From: Spirosoma sp. SC4-14
Lineage (GTDB): Bacteria; Bacteroidota; Bacteroidia; Cytophagales; Spirosomataceae
Direction: 5' to 3'
Length of the DNA stretch: 64,000 nucleotides
Assembly (NCBI RefSeq): GCF_037201965.1
Contig: NZ_CP147518.1
Span: 4,829,001 to 4,893,000 of the forward strand
Below, in pieces: positions 51,194 to 60,215 of this stretch. Within the stretch, counting starts at the first letter, position 1. Each line of letters starts with the position of its first letter. A program made the translations under genes and the position numbers. The notes under the pieces were generated by a model. The model saw nothing but the letters and a program-made list of their open reading frames with translations, was not told the DNA's origin and ran no database searches.

Positions 51194-51592
51194 TCAACCA
51201 ACCTGCCGTTGGCCGTAGCAATAGCAAAGACCATCGGGGGCAACCACAAAAAAGACTCGCCAGGTAGTCTCTCCATATTTCTGAATACTGAAGCCCGATA
51301 GCTCCGTTGTTAGCCCATTGGCTTTCAATTCGGCATAGGCGTTTTCAACATGGTCGACGTCGAAGAAACAACCATCCTGCGTAGGGTCGCCCCCGTTTTC
51401 GGCAAGACCAATTTGTATGTCATCACGACTAAGAATCGCTTTTGCCGTGGGGGCATTGCTTCGGGAAATAACGCTAAAGCCCATAACCCTTTCATAAAAC
51501 GGGATGGCAGTTTCCAGGTCATTGACCGGCAGGTTCATTTTATCCTGCTGATAGGGCCAGACATTTTTCAGAATTGCTTGGGTTGGTTCCAT
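51194..51592 (-). CDS. VOC-family protein
   Basis: The 132-residue glyoxalase/bleomycin-resistance fold has DKMNLPVNDLETAIPFYERV near the N-terminus, DDIQIGLAENGGDPTQDGCF in the middle and WRVFFVVAPDGLCYCYGQRQ at the end. Metal ligands are not obvious. A second VOC gene lies about 130 bp upstream, on the same strand. Function is unknown. Confidence 0.85.
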   Translation of the reverse strand: MEPTQAILKNVWPYQQDKMNLPVNDLETAIPFYERVMGFSVISRSNAPTAKAILSRDDIQIGLAENGGDPTQDGCFFDVDHVENAYAELKANGLTTELSGFSIQKYGETTWRVFFVVAPDGLCYCYGQRQVG

Positions 51593-51718
51593 TCGTTAGT
51601 TATTATTGGCTAGTTGGGGTTTTCGTATTGACGTTGTTTTAAACTTTTCGGAACAGAATTAAGCCATTCCGCAGATGCTACGTCCTTTGTGGTTTAGAAC
51701 ACAACCGTTTAAACGGCT

Positions 51719-52084
51719 TCATGCTTCCGGTTCGCACTCGATCCGATGGCCAAACCGAATAATATGCCCATCAGGGTCTTTGACCAACATTTCCCGCATG
51801 TTCCAGGGTTTGCTGTCGGGTGGAGAAACAATGGTAGCTCCATTAGCTTTTATCTGAGCATAATAGGCATCGACATCATCGAGCATAACAGAGATCCAGG
51901 TGCCGGGATGCCCCTGATCTTCTTTACAAAAGAAAATTTCAACATCGTCTTTCACTACCCCGCCAAATGTAGGTGGCGTTTCCCATTCCCATTTTCCAGA
52001 GAAACCTAACGTATCGGTATAATACGCCAGACTCTGTCTAATATCCGATGAATACAGAATTGGTACCGTTTTCTCCAGTTTCAT
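51719..52084 (-). CDS. VOC-family protein, bleomycin-resistance-like
   Basis: I start at ATG 52082-52084 (MKLEKTVPILYSSDIRQSLA), giving 121 residues. A start further upstream would place coding sequence in the palindrome at 52113. GKWEWETPPTFGGVVKDDVE and WISVMLDDVDAYYAQIKANG then PWNMREMLVKDPDGHIIRFG follow the usual two-module VOC pattern, ending in a metal-ligand-like Gly-His. It probably forms a dimer that binds a small ligand. Confidence 0.85.
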   Translation of the reverse strand: MKLEKTVPILYSSDIRQSLAYYTDTLGFSGKWEWETPPTFGGVVKDDVEIFFCKEDQGHPGTWISVMLDDVDAYYAQIKANGATIVSPPDSKPWNMREMLVKDPDGHIIRFGHRIECEPEA

Positions 52085-52112
52085 AGCCGTATTGGTTAGC
52101 ACTCCCAATACT

Positions 52113-52153
52113 AATTGGTCCATAACGTAATCTTTTTACGTTATGGACCAATT
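52113..52153. promoter_or_regulatory. 18-bp perfect inverted repeat upstream of VOC gene
   Basis: Arms at 52113-52130 and 52136-52153, reading AATTGGTCCATAACGTAA and its complement, are separated by TCTTT. It is about 30-70 bp upstream of the VOC start codon. It could be an operator for a dimeric regulator or a hairpin in the mRNA leader. Confidence 0.65.
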
Positions 52154-52263
52154 CTGAAAAGGTTCGTAACCGATTCGTGACCAGGAAGCAAACTTTTGAG
52201 AACACCCAATGAAACATAGGAATCAAAGTCACCTATCGTGATCAACCCTGCCCAGGCCGCCTG

Positions 52264-54903
52264 CTATTCTGCCCGCAGAGAGCGAATTGGGTTCAACATA
52301 GCGGCTTTAATGGCCTGATAGGCAACGGTCATAGCAGCCACTAACAATGTACCACTTATAGCTATCACAAACACGCCGAGCCCTATTTCGATATGAAACT
52401 GAAACCCCTGTAGCCACTGATTCATTGTCCACCAGGCAACAGGAGCCGCGAGAAGAAAAGCGATGATAACCAGCCGGGAAAACTCTTTGCCAAAAATCCA
52501 GAGAATTTGTGTCAGGCTGCTACCCAATACTTTTCGAATACCGATTTCTTTGGTTTTCTGAGCCGCCATAAACGATACCAACCCATAAAGACCCAGGCAG
52601 CCGATAAAAATGGCGATGAGCGAAAAGAATTCTACCAGCTTCAGAATCCGCTCTTCGGTTGCATAGAAGCGGGCAATGCTCTCGTCGAGAAACTGATATT
52701 CGAACAGTTGGTCGGGGTGCTGCTCCAGCCACGCTTTTTCAATGGCCGCAAGGGTCGTTTTTGCCTGAGCCATGTTTAGCTTGATGGCATATTCCGAATA
52801 ATCGTTCCGATATGATGCGAAAAGAATTGGGCTGATTTCCTGATGAAACGAGGCATCATGAAAGTCTTTCACAACTCCCACAATAGGGGCTACCATATTG
52901 CCGCCGTTTGCAGCAATAATTTTCCCAATGGCTTCATTGGGCTTCAGGTTTAGTTTTCGAAGAAAGGCTTCGTTGACCAGAAATTCGCGTACACTATCGG
53001 ACGGAAACAGGTTTTTACCAGCCGCCAGTTCCAGCCCAAACGTTGACAGGTATTGATCATCAGCCGATTTGATGCTGGTTCTGAAGTTTGTTTCCTCATT
53101 GTTAATTTTCACAAGATTGCCCCAACTCGAATTAGATGCAGGTGGTGTATAACAAAGCGATACCTTTTTAACACCCTTGATCCGTAAGAATTCGTTTTTC
53201 AACGTATTCATTTTAACATGGGTAGAGTCGTCACCCATCGGTACCATCACAATGGCATCCTTATCAAAACCTAAGCTTGCCTGTTTTGTGTATTGCATTT
53301 GGCTCATAATGACCAACATACCAATTACCAGCACCTGCGAAATAGCGAACTGAACAACAATCAGCGTCCGGCGCGTGTTGAAACCACCAATGTTCTGCTG
53401 CGATAACTTCCCTTTTAGGGCCACTACGGGCTGAAAACCAGCCAGAATAAGCCCCGGATAAGAACCCGCCAAAAAGGTAATTACTACGGCCAGTCCAGCA
53501 ACAAACAAGGCCAATCGATCATTCTGAAACGGATTGATTACTATTTGCGTGCTGAAAAAATCATTGACGACTGGTAAGGTCAAATAAGTAAGTAGCAGCG
53601 CAACGGCAATCCCGAAAAACGAAATGAGGGCGGTTTCAGCAATAAACTGCCAGAAAAGCTGCCCCCTCACTCCGCCCAGCACTTTACGCACGCCAACTTC
53701 TTTAGATCGTTTCAGCGCCTGCGCCGTTGCCAGGTTAATGAAATTAACACAAGCCGTAATGAGCAAAAACAGGCCAATGATCGATAATACCCAAAGGTTC
53801 TTTTTCTCCATAGCGCCACCATACCGGGCATCAAAATGAACATCGATCAGTGGCTGCAATTTATAATGGTGCACGTTTTTGCTGGTTGGGCGGTATTTTT
53901 TAACATAAGCCGACAATACATCTTCGACCTGAGCGACCGCCACATCAGGACGCAGCAAGACATAACACTCGACCCCATCACGAACACCACCCCAGCCATC
54001 AATATCATCGGCCAGCCACCGATCAAACGCTTTCAATGTTGGATAAGACACAAAGATTTCGTTTTTCCGATCGGTATTGGCTGGCAAATCCTTTAAAATG
54101 CCCGTGATCCGAAACGGAATCTGATTATTCAGCCAGAACGACTTGCCTACAGCATTTTTATCACCAAAATATTTTTTCGCTATTCGTTCGGTTACGATAG
54201 CGGTATTGGGTTCCAGTAATGCCGATTTTTTATCGCCTTCCAGTAAGGGGTAATTAAAAATGTCGAAAAACTCAGGCTCCGTAAACGCAACGCCCGCTTC
54301 TTCTTTGATTTTTTTAAGATCCCCTTCTGTTTTTAAGGTAATCAACTGATCGTCAACACTGATAATCCGGGCTATTTTTTCAGCAAATGTGTAATCGTTA
54401 CGAAAATGCTTGCCCAATGGCGACGGGACACTACTGGCATAGCCAATGTTGTCACGGTGCATTTCGGTCACAACCCGATAAATGCGGTTACTATTTGAAT
54501 GAAAATTATCAAAACTCAGATGATGGCTAACCAACGTAAAAATGAGGATACTACAGGCCATACTTAAGGCCAATCCGGCCACATTAATCAGTGTGTAGCC
54601 CTTGTTCCGTTGCAGATTACGAAACGCGATTTTGACATAATTCCGAATCATTGTAATTCCTGGTCTTGAGTGTTGTTCATTTTGTTGATTAGCTTGTTTG
54701 CGTTGTCGCACAAAGGGCGGCAGCACCGATACGACGTTGAGCATATAGCGCAGCGTAGCCTGCGTTTGGCCCGCCCGATGGTACCAGTAGGTGTATAGCT
54801 CGTCCAGATCACCTTCTACTTCTTCGAGCGTTTCTTCGGGATGAAGTCGGGTGAGGAGCCAGTGGGCAAACCGGGGTGGTAGAGGTTGACTGAACTGTTT
54901 CAT
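52264..54903 (-). CDS. ABC transporter permease of the FtsX/MacB type with permease prefix domain
   Basis: The 879-residue protein opens with a permease-prefix-2 domain (PPRFAHWLLTRLHPEETLEE). After a gap come MacB-like periplasmic domains and two FtsX regions, near residues ~380-500 (KRSKEVGVRKVLGGVRGQLF) and ~760-879 (AAQKTKEIGIRKVLGSSLTQ). This is the layout of Bacteroidota antimicrobial-peptide-type or lipoprotein permeases that work with a separate ATPase. No ATPase gene is adjacent. A PadR-type repressor gene overlaps it by 4 bp upstream, so control is likely local. Confidence 0.9.
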   Translation of the reverse strand: MKQFSQPLPPRFAHWLLTRLHPEETLEEVEGDLDELYTYWYHRAGQTQATLRYMLNVVSVLPPFVRQRKQANQQNEQHSRPGITMIRNYVKIAFRNLQRNKGYTLINVAGLALSMACSILIFTLVSHHLSFDNFHSNSNRIYRVVTEMHRDNIGYASSVPSPLGKHFRNDYTFAEKIARIISVDDQLITLKTEGDLKKIKEEAGVAFTEPEFFDIFNYPLLEGDKKSALLEPNTAIVTERIAKKYFGDKNAVGKSFWLNNQIPFRITGILKDLPANTDRKNEIFVSYPTLKAFDRWLADDIDGWGGVRDGVECYVLLRPDVAVAQVEDVLSAYVKKYRPTSKNVHHYKLQPLIDVHFDARYGGAMEKKNLWVLSIIGLFLLITACVNFINLATAQALKRSKEVGVRKVLGGVRGQLFWQFIAETALISFFGIAVALLLTYLTLPVVNDFFSTQIVINPFQNDRLALFVAGLAVVITFLAGSYPGLILAGFQPVVALKGKLSQQNIGGFNTRRTLIVVQFAISQVLVIGMLVIMSQMQYTKQASLGFDKDAIVMVPMGDDSTHVKMNTLKNEFLRIKGVKKVSLCYTPPASNSSWGNLVKINNEETNFRTSIKSADDQYLSTFGLELAAGKNLFPSDSVREFLVNEAFLRKLNLKPNEAIGKIIAANGGNMVAPIVGVVKDFHDASFHQEISPILFASYRNDYSEYAIKLNMAQAKTTLAAIEKAWLEQHPDQLFEYQFLDESIARFYATEERILKLVEFFSLIAIFIGCLGLYGLVSFMAAQKTKEIGIRKVLGSSLTQILWIFGKEFSRLVIIAFLLAAPVAWWTMNQWLQGFQFHIEIGLGVFVIAISGTLLVAAMTVAYQAIKAAMLNPIRSLRAE

Positions 54904-55250
54904 AAGCCACTAAGTTGGAGTGCATTGGGAGGAACCAGTTGCCAAAGATCCTGACGCAGTTGTTGAATTTCCTGCAATGCCCGACTACCCAGCGCCGTGA
55001 TCCGAAACAATCGCTTGCGTCGGCCTCCACGTTCGGTTGTGGCTCCGCCCAACTCCGACTTTACGAACCCTTTTTCTTCCAGCCGAATGAGTGTATTATG
55101 CACCGTGCCGAAGGTAACAATCCGGCCCGTGTGCTCTTCCAGTGCCTGACTGACCGTGACGCCATAGCCTTCGCCATCCAGAATAGCGACCATCAGCAAC
55201 ACCATCTCTTCAAACTCGCCCAAATAGGTTCGACGCATATGCCCAATCAA
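54900..55250 (-). CDS. PadR-family transcriptional regulator
   Basis: The 116-residue protein has the PadR winged helix: RRTYLGEFEEMVLLMVAILD, YGVTVSQALEEHTGRIVTFG, TVHNTLIRLEEKGFVKSELG and a short C-terminal helix. The ATGA overlap with the permease start at 54900-54903 implies translational coupling. It probably represses this operon until a substrate of the transporter appears. Confidence 0.92.
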   Translation of the reverse strand: MIGHMRRTYLGEFEEMVLLMVAILDGEGYGVTVSQALEEHTGRIVTFGTVHNTLIRLEEKGFVKSELGGATTERGGRRKRLFRITALGSRALQEIQQLRQDLWQLVPPNALQLSGL

Positions 55251-55401
55251 TTAGTTTATATTTTATCGTACAAATCTGCGGCCAAACATCAACAAGCTGC
55301 CCTAACGGCCTGAAACAGCCAATTTCATCATTTTCAGAAGCTAATGATTGTCCGTAACTGGACATCGGCTGTCCGTCGTGGGACAACCGAAAGTGATACT
55401 A

Positions 55402-56310
55402 TTAGCCCCGTTTTCGGCTTCTTGGGTGAAACTCCCGAAGGGTTTGTTGCAGATAATCGCGGTCGAGGTGAGTGTAAATTTCGGTTGTCGTTATGGATTC
55501 ATGACCGAGCATTTGCTGGACTGCGCGCAAGTCGGCACCTCCTTCGATGAGATGGGTAGCAAACGAATGTCGGAATGTGTGCGGGCTGATATTTTTCTGA
55601 ATACCAACTTCATCGGCCAGTTTTTTGATAGTCGTGAAAACCGAAATGCGTGAAAGCTGTTTACCACGCAAATTGAGAAAAATGGTATCTTCATCGCCTT
55701 TCTGCACGTCCAAATGCGACCGAACGTGTTCGATATAAAGGCGCGTATAGTGCATGGCATCCTGGCCAATTGGTACGAGCCGTACCTTATCTCCCTTGCC
55801 CAATACCCGAATAAAACCCGCGTCGAAATAACAGTTTGTTAGGCGAAGGTTCAGCAACTCCGATACCCGTAAGCCCGAACTGTAGAGCACTTCGAGCATG
55901 GCCCGGTCGCGGGTTCCGCCGGGGGTAGACAGGTCGATGGCGGCCAGCATGTCTTCAATTTCGGGAAAACTCAGCGTATCGGGAAGCTTACGGCCCAATT
56001 TTGGCGACTCCAGCAACTGCGTTGGGTCGTGTTGAATCAGATTTTCGAGCAGTAGATACTTAAAAAAAGATTTCAGTCCCGAGAGCATCCGGGCCTGGCT
56101 ATGGGCCGAAAGACCAAGTTCGCCCAGATACTTCAGAAAATTCATCAACTGCTTCTCTCCCACCTGCATAGGCGACATGGCCGGATCGGTCAGTAGTATG
56201 TATTCGTGCAATTTTTCGGCGTCGTGCAGGTATGCCTCTACGGAGTTTTCAGACAGCGACCGTTCGAGTTTGAGATAGTTCTTAAATGCGTTTATATAAC
56301 TTTGCCACAC
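55402..56310 (-). CDS. xerD: Tyrosine recombinase XerD
   Basis: The 302-residue protein has an N-terminal SAM-like core-binding domain (YINAFKNYLKLERSLSENSV) and C-terminal catalytic domain: Arg in YSSGLRVSELLNLRL, H-x-x-R in SPHTFRHSFATHLIEGGADL, second His in QMLGHESITTTEIYTH and the Tyr in that last segment. No additional alpha-helix insert of IntI-type integron integrases is visible. The length and the aroQ neighbour suit the chromosomal dimer-resolution enzyme. Confidence 0.94.
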   Translation of the reverse strand: MWQSYINAFKNYLKLERSLSENSVEAYLHDAEKLHEYILLTDPAMSPMQVGEKQLMNFLKYLGELGLSAHSQARMLSGLKSFFKYLLLENLIQHDPTQLLESPKLGRKLPDTLSFPEIEDMLAAIDLSTPGGTRDRAMLEVLYSSGLRVSELLNLRLTNCYFDAGFIRVLGKGDKVRLVPIGQDAMHYTRLYIEHVRSHLDVQKGDEDTIFLNLRGKQLSRISVFTTIKKLADEVGIQKNISPHTFRHSFATHLIEGGADLRAVQQMLGHESITTTEIYTHLDRDYLQQTLREFHPRSRKRG

Positions 56311-56317
56311 AGGACGG

Positions 56318-56412
56318 TTTATGGTTTATGGTTTATAGTATACGGTTGGCGAACGTGTCAGCCATTCTTGCACCAGCTAACCGCATGCCGAATACCGTAA
56401 ACGCAAACCAAA
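56318..56412. repeat. Intergenic inverted repeat of GGTTTATGG words
   Basis: Words GGTTTATGGTTTAT near 56321-56336 and CGTAAACGCAAACC near 56395-56408 pair imperfectly. It lies in the divergent gap between xerD and aroQ. Confidence 0.6.
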
Positions 56413-56413
56413 C

Positions 56414-56836
56414 ATGAAACAGATTCTTATCATAAATGGTCCCAACCTGAACCTGCTGGGTACGCGGGAACCAACCATCTATGGAAATCGCTCGTTCATC
56501 GACTATCTGAAAACGCTGGAAGAACAGTTTCCCGACGTGCAACTTCGCTATTTTCAGTCGAATCATGAGGGTGAACTAATCGATAAAATTCATGAACTGG
56601 GCTTTACGGTAGATGGTATCGTGATCAATGCTGGTGCTTATACACATACTTCGATTGCCATTGCTGATGCACTTTCGGCCATCACGGCTCCGGCCATTGA
56701 GGTCCATATATCCAATGTTCACGCCCGGGAGTCGTTCCGTCACCACAGCTATCTGTCGGCCAAATGTAAGGGTATTATTGTAGGTCTCGGCCTGAAAGGT
56801 TACGAAATGGCCATTCGCTATCTGCTGACGGTTTAA
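56414..56836 (+). CDS. aroQ: Type II 3-dehydroquinate dehydratase
   Basis: The 140-residue protein starts [20 protein letters not shown], with Tyr in TIYGN and [16 protein letters not shown], then [20 protein letters not shown]. These are the flexible loop, catalytic Tyr and His, and phosphate-site residues of type II dehydroquinases. It catalyses the third step of the shikimate pathway. An intergenic palindrome separates it from the next gene. Confidence 0.96.
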   Translation: MKQILIINGPNLNLLGTREPTIYGNRSFIDYLKTLEEQFPDVQLRYFQSNHEGELIDKIHELGFTVDGIVINAGAYTHTSIAIADALSAITAPAIEVHISNVHARESFRHHSYLSAKCKGIIVGLGLKGYEMAIRYLLTV

Positions 56837-56925
56837 GTTCGGTTTATGGTTTACGCTGCATAAGAAGGATGTATGCAAATAAGCGGAGCAACCATAAACC
56901 GAATACTGAATACCTAAAACGCACT
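56837..56925. repeat. Intergenic inverted repeat of GGTTTATGG words
   Basis: TTCGGTTTATGGTT near 56839-56852 pairs perfectly over 14 bases with AACCATAAACCGAA near 56890-56903. It lies between aroQ and the aminotransferase gene, ending just before the latter's ATG. Confidence 0.8.
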
Positions 56926-56928
56926 TTT

Positions 56929-57960
56929 ATGATCACGTTCTACCCAGGTCCGTCAAAAATATATCCACAGGTGGCCGATTATGCCGCCGAAGCCATTCGG
57001 GAAGGTATTGTGAGCCAGAATCACCGGAGTGCCGGTTTTATGGATGTGGTGAAAGAAACCATCAACCTCCTGCATCAAAAGCTGGCTATCCCGGCCGAGT
57101 ATCACATTGCCTTTGTGTCGTCGGCTACCGAATGCTGGGAAATTGTGGCACAATCGCTGACCATCGAAGCCAGTCTTCACCCCTACAGCGGTGCGTTTGG
57201 CAAAAAATGGGCCGAATATGCCTATCGCATCAAACCACCCACGGAGTTAAACCAGGCCGATGTGCTCTGTCTGGTTCAAAACGAAACCTCCAACGGCACG
57301 CAGGTATCGATGGATACGCTCGCTCAGTTTCGGCGGGAATTTACCAGCACCGACGGCTCGCCAATTATTGCTATCGATGCCGTATCGTCGATGGCCGGAA
57401 TTGCGTTCGACTGGACGCTGGCCGATGTCTGGTTTGCTTCCGTTCAAAAATGTTTTGGCCTTCCGGCCGGGTTAGCCGTACTTATATACTCCCCGGCAGC
57501 GCTCAACCGGGCGCAGGCCATTGGCGAAAACGCACATTATAACAGCCTGCTGTTCATTCACGAAAATTTTTCGAAATACCAGACGCCTTACACACCCAAT
57601 GGCCTGGGCATATACATGCTCATGCGTGTGATGCAACAGGTAGCTCCCATTGCCGAGGTTGACGCCATTACAAAAAAACGCGCAGCAAACTGGTATTCGT
57701 TTTTCGAACAAAAAATGGCCAGCTCCCCTTTCCGGCTGCTGGTCGATACTCCAGCCGAACGGTCCGATACCGTCATTGCCGTTGAAGGCTCCGAGACAGA
57801 CATCAAGGCGGTGAAGGCTGCGGCCCAACAAGCAGGTATTATGCTCGGAAACGGGTATGGCGACTGGAAAACGACCACGTTTCGCATTGCTAATTTTCCG
57901 GCCATCACCGATGCCGAAATTGAAACCTTAACGCAATTCCTTTTGTCATTCCAGCAATAA
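56929..57960 (+). CDS. Phosphoserine-aminotransferase-like PLP enzyme
   Basis: The ATG at 56929 (MITFYPGPSKIYPQVADYAA) gives 343 residues; upstream frame is repeat sequence. The class V fold has PGP near the N-terminus and the PLP-Lys region VWFASVQKCFGLPAGLAVLI near residue 170. It resembles SerC and alanine-glyoxylate aminotransferase-like enzymes, but the specific substrate is uncertain. It follows aroQ on the same strand. Confidence 0.82.
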   Translation: MITFYPGPSKIYPQVADYAAEAIREGIVSQNHRSAGFMDVVKETINLLHQKLAIPAEYHIAFVSSATECWEIVAQSLTIEASLHPYSGAFGKKWAEYAYRIKPPTELNQADVLCLVQNETSNGTQVSMDTLAQFRREFTSTDGSPIIAIDAVSSMAGIAFDWTLADVWFASVQKCFGLPAGLAVLIYSPAALNRAQAIGENAHYNSLLFIHENFSKYQTPYTPNGLGIYMLMRVMQQVAPIAEVDAITKKRAANWYSFFEQKMASSPFRLLVDTPAERSDTVIAVEGSETDIKAVKAAAQQAGIMLGNGYGDWKTTTFRIANFPAITDAEIETLTQFLLSFQQ

Positions 57961-57987
57961 GAATTGGTCGAATGACAGTTAACCACC

Positions 57988-58566
57988 ATGTTTAATATAA
58001 AAGAAATTGCCTCTGTTACGCTCATTCTTTTTTCGGTTATCGACGTGATCGGCTCGTTACCGGTTCTGATCGATCTTCGCAAAAAAGTCGGAAAAATTGA
58101 ATCGGAACGGGCAACCCTGGTATCGGGAGCGCTGATGATTTCCTTTCTGTTCGTTGGCGAACGGCTGCTAAAGTTGTTTGGCGTCGATGTGGCTTCCTTT
58201 GCCGTGGCTGGGGCACTTATCATTTTCCTGATCGGTCTTGAAATGATTTTAGGACGCACCATTTTCAAACCAGAAGAAAGCAGCACGGGTGGCGCTACGC
58301 ACATTGTTCCAATTGCGTTTCCGCTCATTGCCGGAGCCGGAACACTAACAACTATAATTTCGCTCCGGGCCGAGTATCAGATCGTCAATATTATTATCGG
58401 TATCATTATCAATCTGATTCTGATCTATGTTGTCCTGAAATCGTCGGGCTGGCTCGAAACCCGGCTGGGCTCTGGTGGTCTGGCTGTTCTTCGCAAAATA
58501 TTTGGCATTATTCTGCTGGCCATTGCCATAAAACTGTTTAAAACCAACCTGATTTCTGATTTTTAA
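57988..58566 (+). CDS. MarC-family integral membrane protein
   Basis: The 192-residue protein has six membrane segments in two related halves. TLILFSVIDVIGSLPVLIDL and AGALIIFLIGLEMILGRTIF carry the MarC family glycine-rich segments. THIVPIAFPLIAGAGTLTTI is the central loop. The role is unknown, despite the name. It is 27 bp after the aminotransferase stop. Confidence 0.88.
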   Translation: MFNIKEIASVTLILFSVIDVIGSLPVLIDLRKKVGKIESERATLVSGALMISFLFVGERLLKLFGVDVASFAVAGALIIFLIGLEMILGRTIFKPEESSTGGATHIVPIAFPLIAGAGTLTTIISLRAEYQIVNIIIGIIINLILIYVVLKSSGWLETRLGSGGLAVLRKIFGIILLAIAIKLFKTNLISDF

Positions 58567-58571
58567 TTGAT

Positions 58572-59036
58572 ATGCACTCACCCGATTCACTTGCTCAGGT
58601 AGCAGAATTTCACCGCACCTTCCATGCGCCAGTTCTCGACACACCCCAGATTCCATCCGAAGCCCGCTGCAACCTGCGAGTATCGCTGTTGGCCGAAGAA
58701 CTCGATGAATTTCGCGAGGCTATTGCGGCTGGCGACATTGTAGCAGTGGCCGATGCACTTTGCGATCTGCAATATGTGTTGTCGGGAGCGGTTCTGGAGT
58801 TTGGCCTTGGCAATAAATTCAAAGCCTTATTCGAAGAGGTCCAGCGCTCCAACATGAGCAAAGCCTGCCTGACCGTCGAAGAAGCCGAAGCTACCGTCGC
58901 GCAGTATCAGGCTAAAGGCTTTCCCTGCCACTACATCGAGTCGGAGGGCAAATTTCTGGTCTTCCGCGATGCCGACCACAAAACACTCAAAAGCATCAAC
59001 TACTCTCCCGCCGACCTGGAAACGATACTGAGATAG
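58572..59036 (+). CDS. MazG-like nucleoside triphosphate pyrophosphohydrolase
   Basis: The 154-residue all-alpha protein has EELDEFREAIAAGDIVAVAD with E-x-x-D metal-binding pattern and DALCDLQYVLSGAVLEFGLG, typical of the MazG/pyrophosphohydrolase superfamily. The C-terminal ~50 residues form a short beta tail found in Bacteroidota members. It hydrolyses NTPs to monophosphates in relatives, and the target is unknown. It begins 5 bp after marC-like stop. Confidence 0.85.
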   Translation: MHSPDSLAQVAEFHRTFHAPVLDTPQIPSEARCNLRVSLLAEELDEFREAIAAGDIVAVADALCDLQYVLSGAVLEFGLGNKFKALFEEVQRSNMSKACLTVEEAEATVAQYQAKGFPCHYIESEGKFLVFRDADHKTLKSINYSPADLETILR

Positions 59037-59111
59037 GTATTCGGTTTACGGTTGCTTTGCAGCAATGGTATGCTAACTGGCAGAGCCACCGTAAACCATA
59101 AACCGAATACC
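59036..59111. repeat. Intergenic inverted repeat of GGTATTCGGTTT words
   Basis: GGTATTCGGTTTACGGT at 59036-59052 pairs with ACCGTAAACCATAAACCGAA and ATACC at 59088-59111, with an extra word in the right arm. It fills the gap before cobT. Confidence 0.8.
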
Positions 59112-59122
59112 GAAAAACCCTT

Positions 59123-60130
59123 ATGACTTCCTCAGCAACTACACTCGAAACCGCTATTCGGCGACGAATCGATCATAAAACCAAACCGCTGGGCGCTTTG
59201 GGACGGTTGGAAGAACTGGCTCTGCAAATAGCGTTAATTCAACAGACCGAAACGCCGGTGTTGAGCAATCCGCATATGCTCGTGTTTGCGGGCGATCATG
59301 GGCTGGCTGCCGAAGGCGTCAGCGCCTACCCTGCCGACATTACCCATGGCATGGTAAAAAACTTCATTGCTGGCGGAGCCGCCATCAATGTTTTCTGTCG
59401 GCAAAATGGCTTGGAGCTATTGGTGTGCGATGTGGGTGTAAATGGCACCTTTGACGAGAACACTGAGAGTTTTGTCAAATACAAAATTCGTCCTGGCACC
59501 CGCAATATGCGGTACGAACCCGCCATGACGGCCGATGAATGTGCGGCTGCTCTGGATGCCGGAAAAACGCTGGTCAATGGCATTCAATACCGAAATTGTA
59601 CTATAGTTGGCTTTGGCGAAATGGGGATTGGCAACACGTCGCCAGCCGCCTTGTTGATGCACCGATTCACCAAACGTCCATTAGATCAATGCGTTGGTCG
59701 CGGCACAGGGCTCGACGATGCGGGGTTGGCGCACAAACTGTCGATTCTCGAAACGGTGGCAGCGCAGTACCAGCAACTCACGAATCCATTAGAAATTCTG
59801 GCCGCAATGGGAGGTCTGGAAATTGCGGCTATTGTGGGTGGAATACTTCAGGCTACCGAAAACAGGATGGTTATTCTGATCGATGGATTCATTGCCACCT
59901 CAGCCTTGCTGGTTGCCCAGGCGCTGAATCCGGCTGTATTACAAAACTGCATTTTCTGCCACCAGTCTAATGAAGCAGGTCATCGACACATGCTCGATTT
60001 CTTCAATGCCCGGCCACTGCTCACGCTCGACCTCCGCCTGGGCGAAGGCACAGGATGCGCCCTGGCCTACCCGCTTGTGCAGGCTGCTGTTGGTATGCTG
60101 AACGAAATGGCAACGATGGATGTGCTTTAA
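59123..60130 (+). CDS. cobT: Nicotinate-nucleotide--dimethylbenzimidazole phosphoribosyltransferase
   Basis: The 335-residue protein has HKTKPLGALGRLEELALQIA at the N-terminus and LVFAGDHGLAAEGVSAYPAD, then GEMGIGNTSPAALL. LRLGEGTGCALAYPLVQAAV near residue 303 holds the catalytic Glu. It makes alpha-ribazole-5'-phosphate for the lower ligand of cobalamin. cobS and a cobC-like gene follow on the same strand, each separated by short gaps with palindromes, so this is an operon for nucleotide-loop assembly. Confidence 0.96.
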   Translation: MTSSATTLETAIRRRIDHKTKPLGALGRLEELALQIALIQQTETPVLSNPHMLVFAGDHGLAAEGVSAYPADITHGMVKNFIAGGAAINVFCRQNGLELLVCDVGVNGTFDENTESFVKYKIRPGTRNMRYEPAMTADECAAALDAGKTLVNGIQYRNCTIVGFGEMGIGNTSPAALLMHRFTKRPLDQCVGRGTGLDDAGLAHKLSILETVAAQYQQLTNPLEILAAMGGLEIAAIVGGILQATENRMVILIDGFIATSALLVAQALNPAVLQNCIFCHQSNEAGHRHMLDFFNARPLLTLDLRLGEGTGCALAYPLVQAAVGMLNEMATMDVL

Positions 60131-60215
60131 TTCGTTTATGGCCTATCGTTTATCGCTGCTTCGCCTAGTCAACATCTAAATGAGCAGCGCAACCATAAAC
60201 CATAGACGATAAACG
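60131..60215. repeat. Intergenic inverted repeat of CGTTTATGG words
   Basis: TTCGTTTATGGCCTATCGTT at 60131 and the following bases pair imperfectly with the right arm ending ATAGACGATAAACGA at 60201-60215. The cobS ATG begins at 60216, directly after the arm. Confidence 0.8.

Noticed and set aside
55402..56310. XerD as the missing integron integrase
   Set aside because: It lies 40 kb from the array, has the length and motifs of chromosomal XerD, and shows no IntI-specific insertion.
59037..59122. Cobalamin riboswitch upstream of cobT
   Set aside because: The gap is under 90 bp and is filled by a palindrome. No B12-box-like GCCACTG element was seen.
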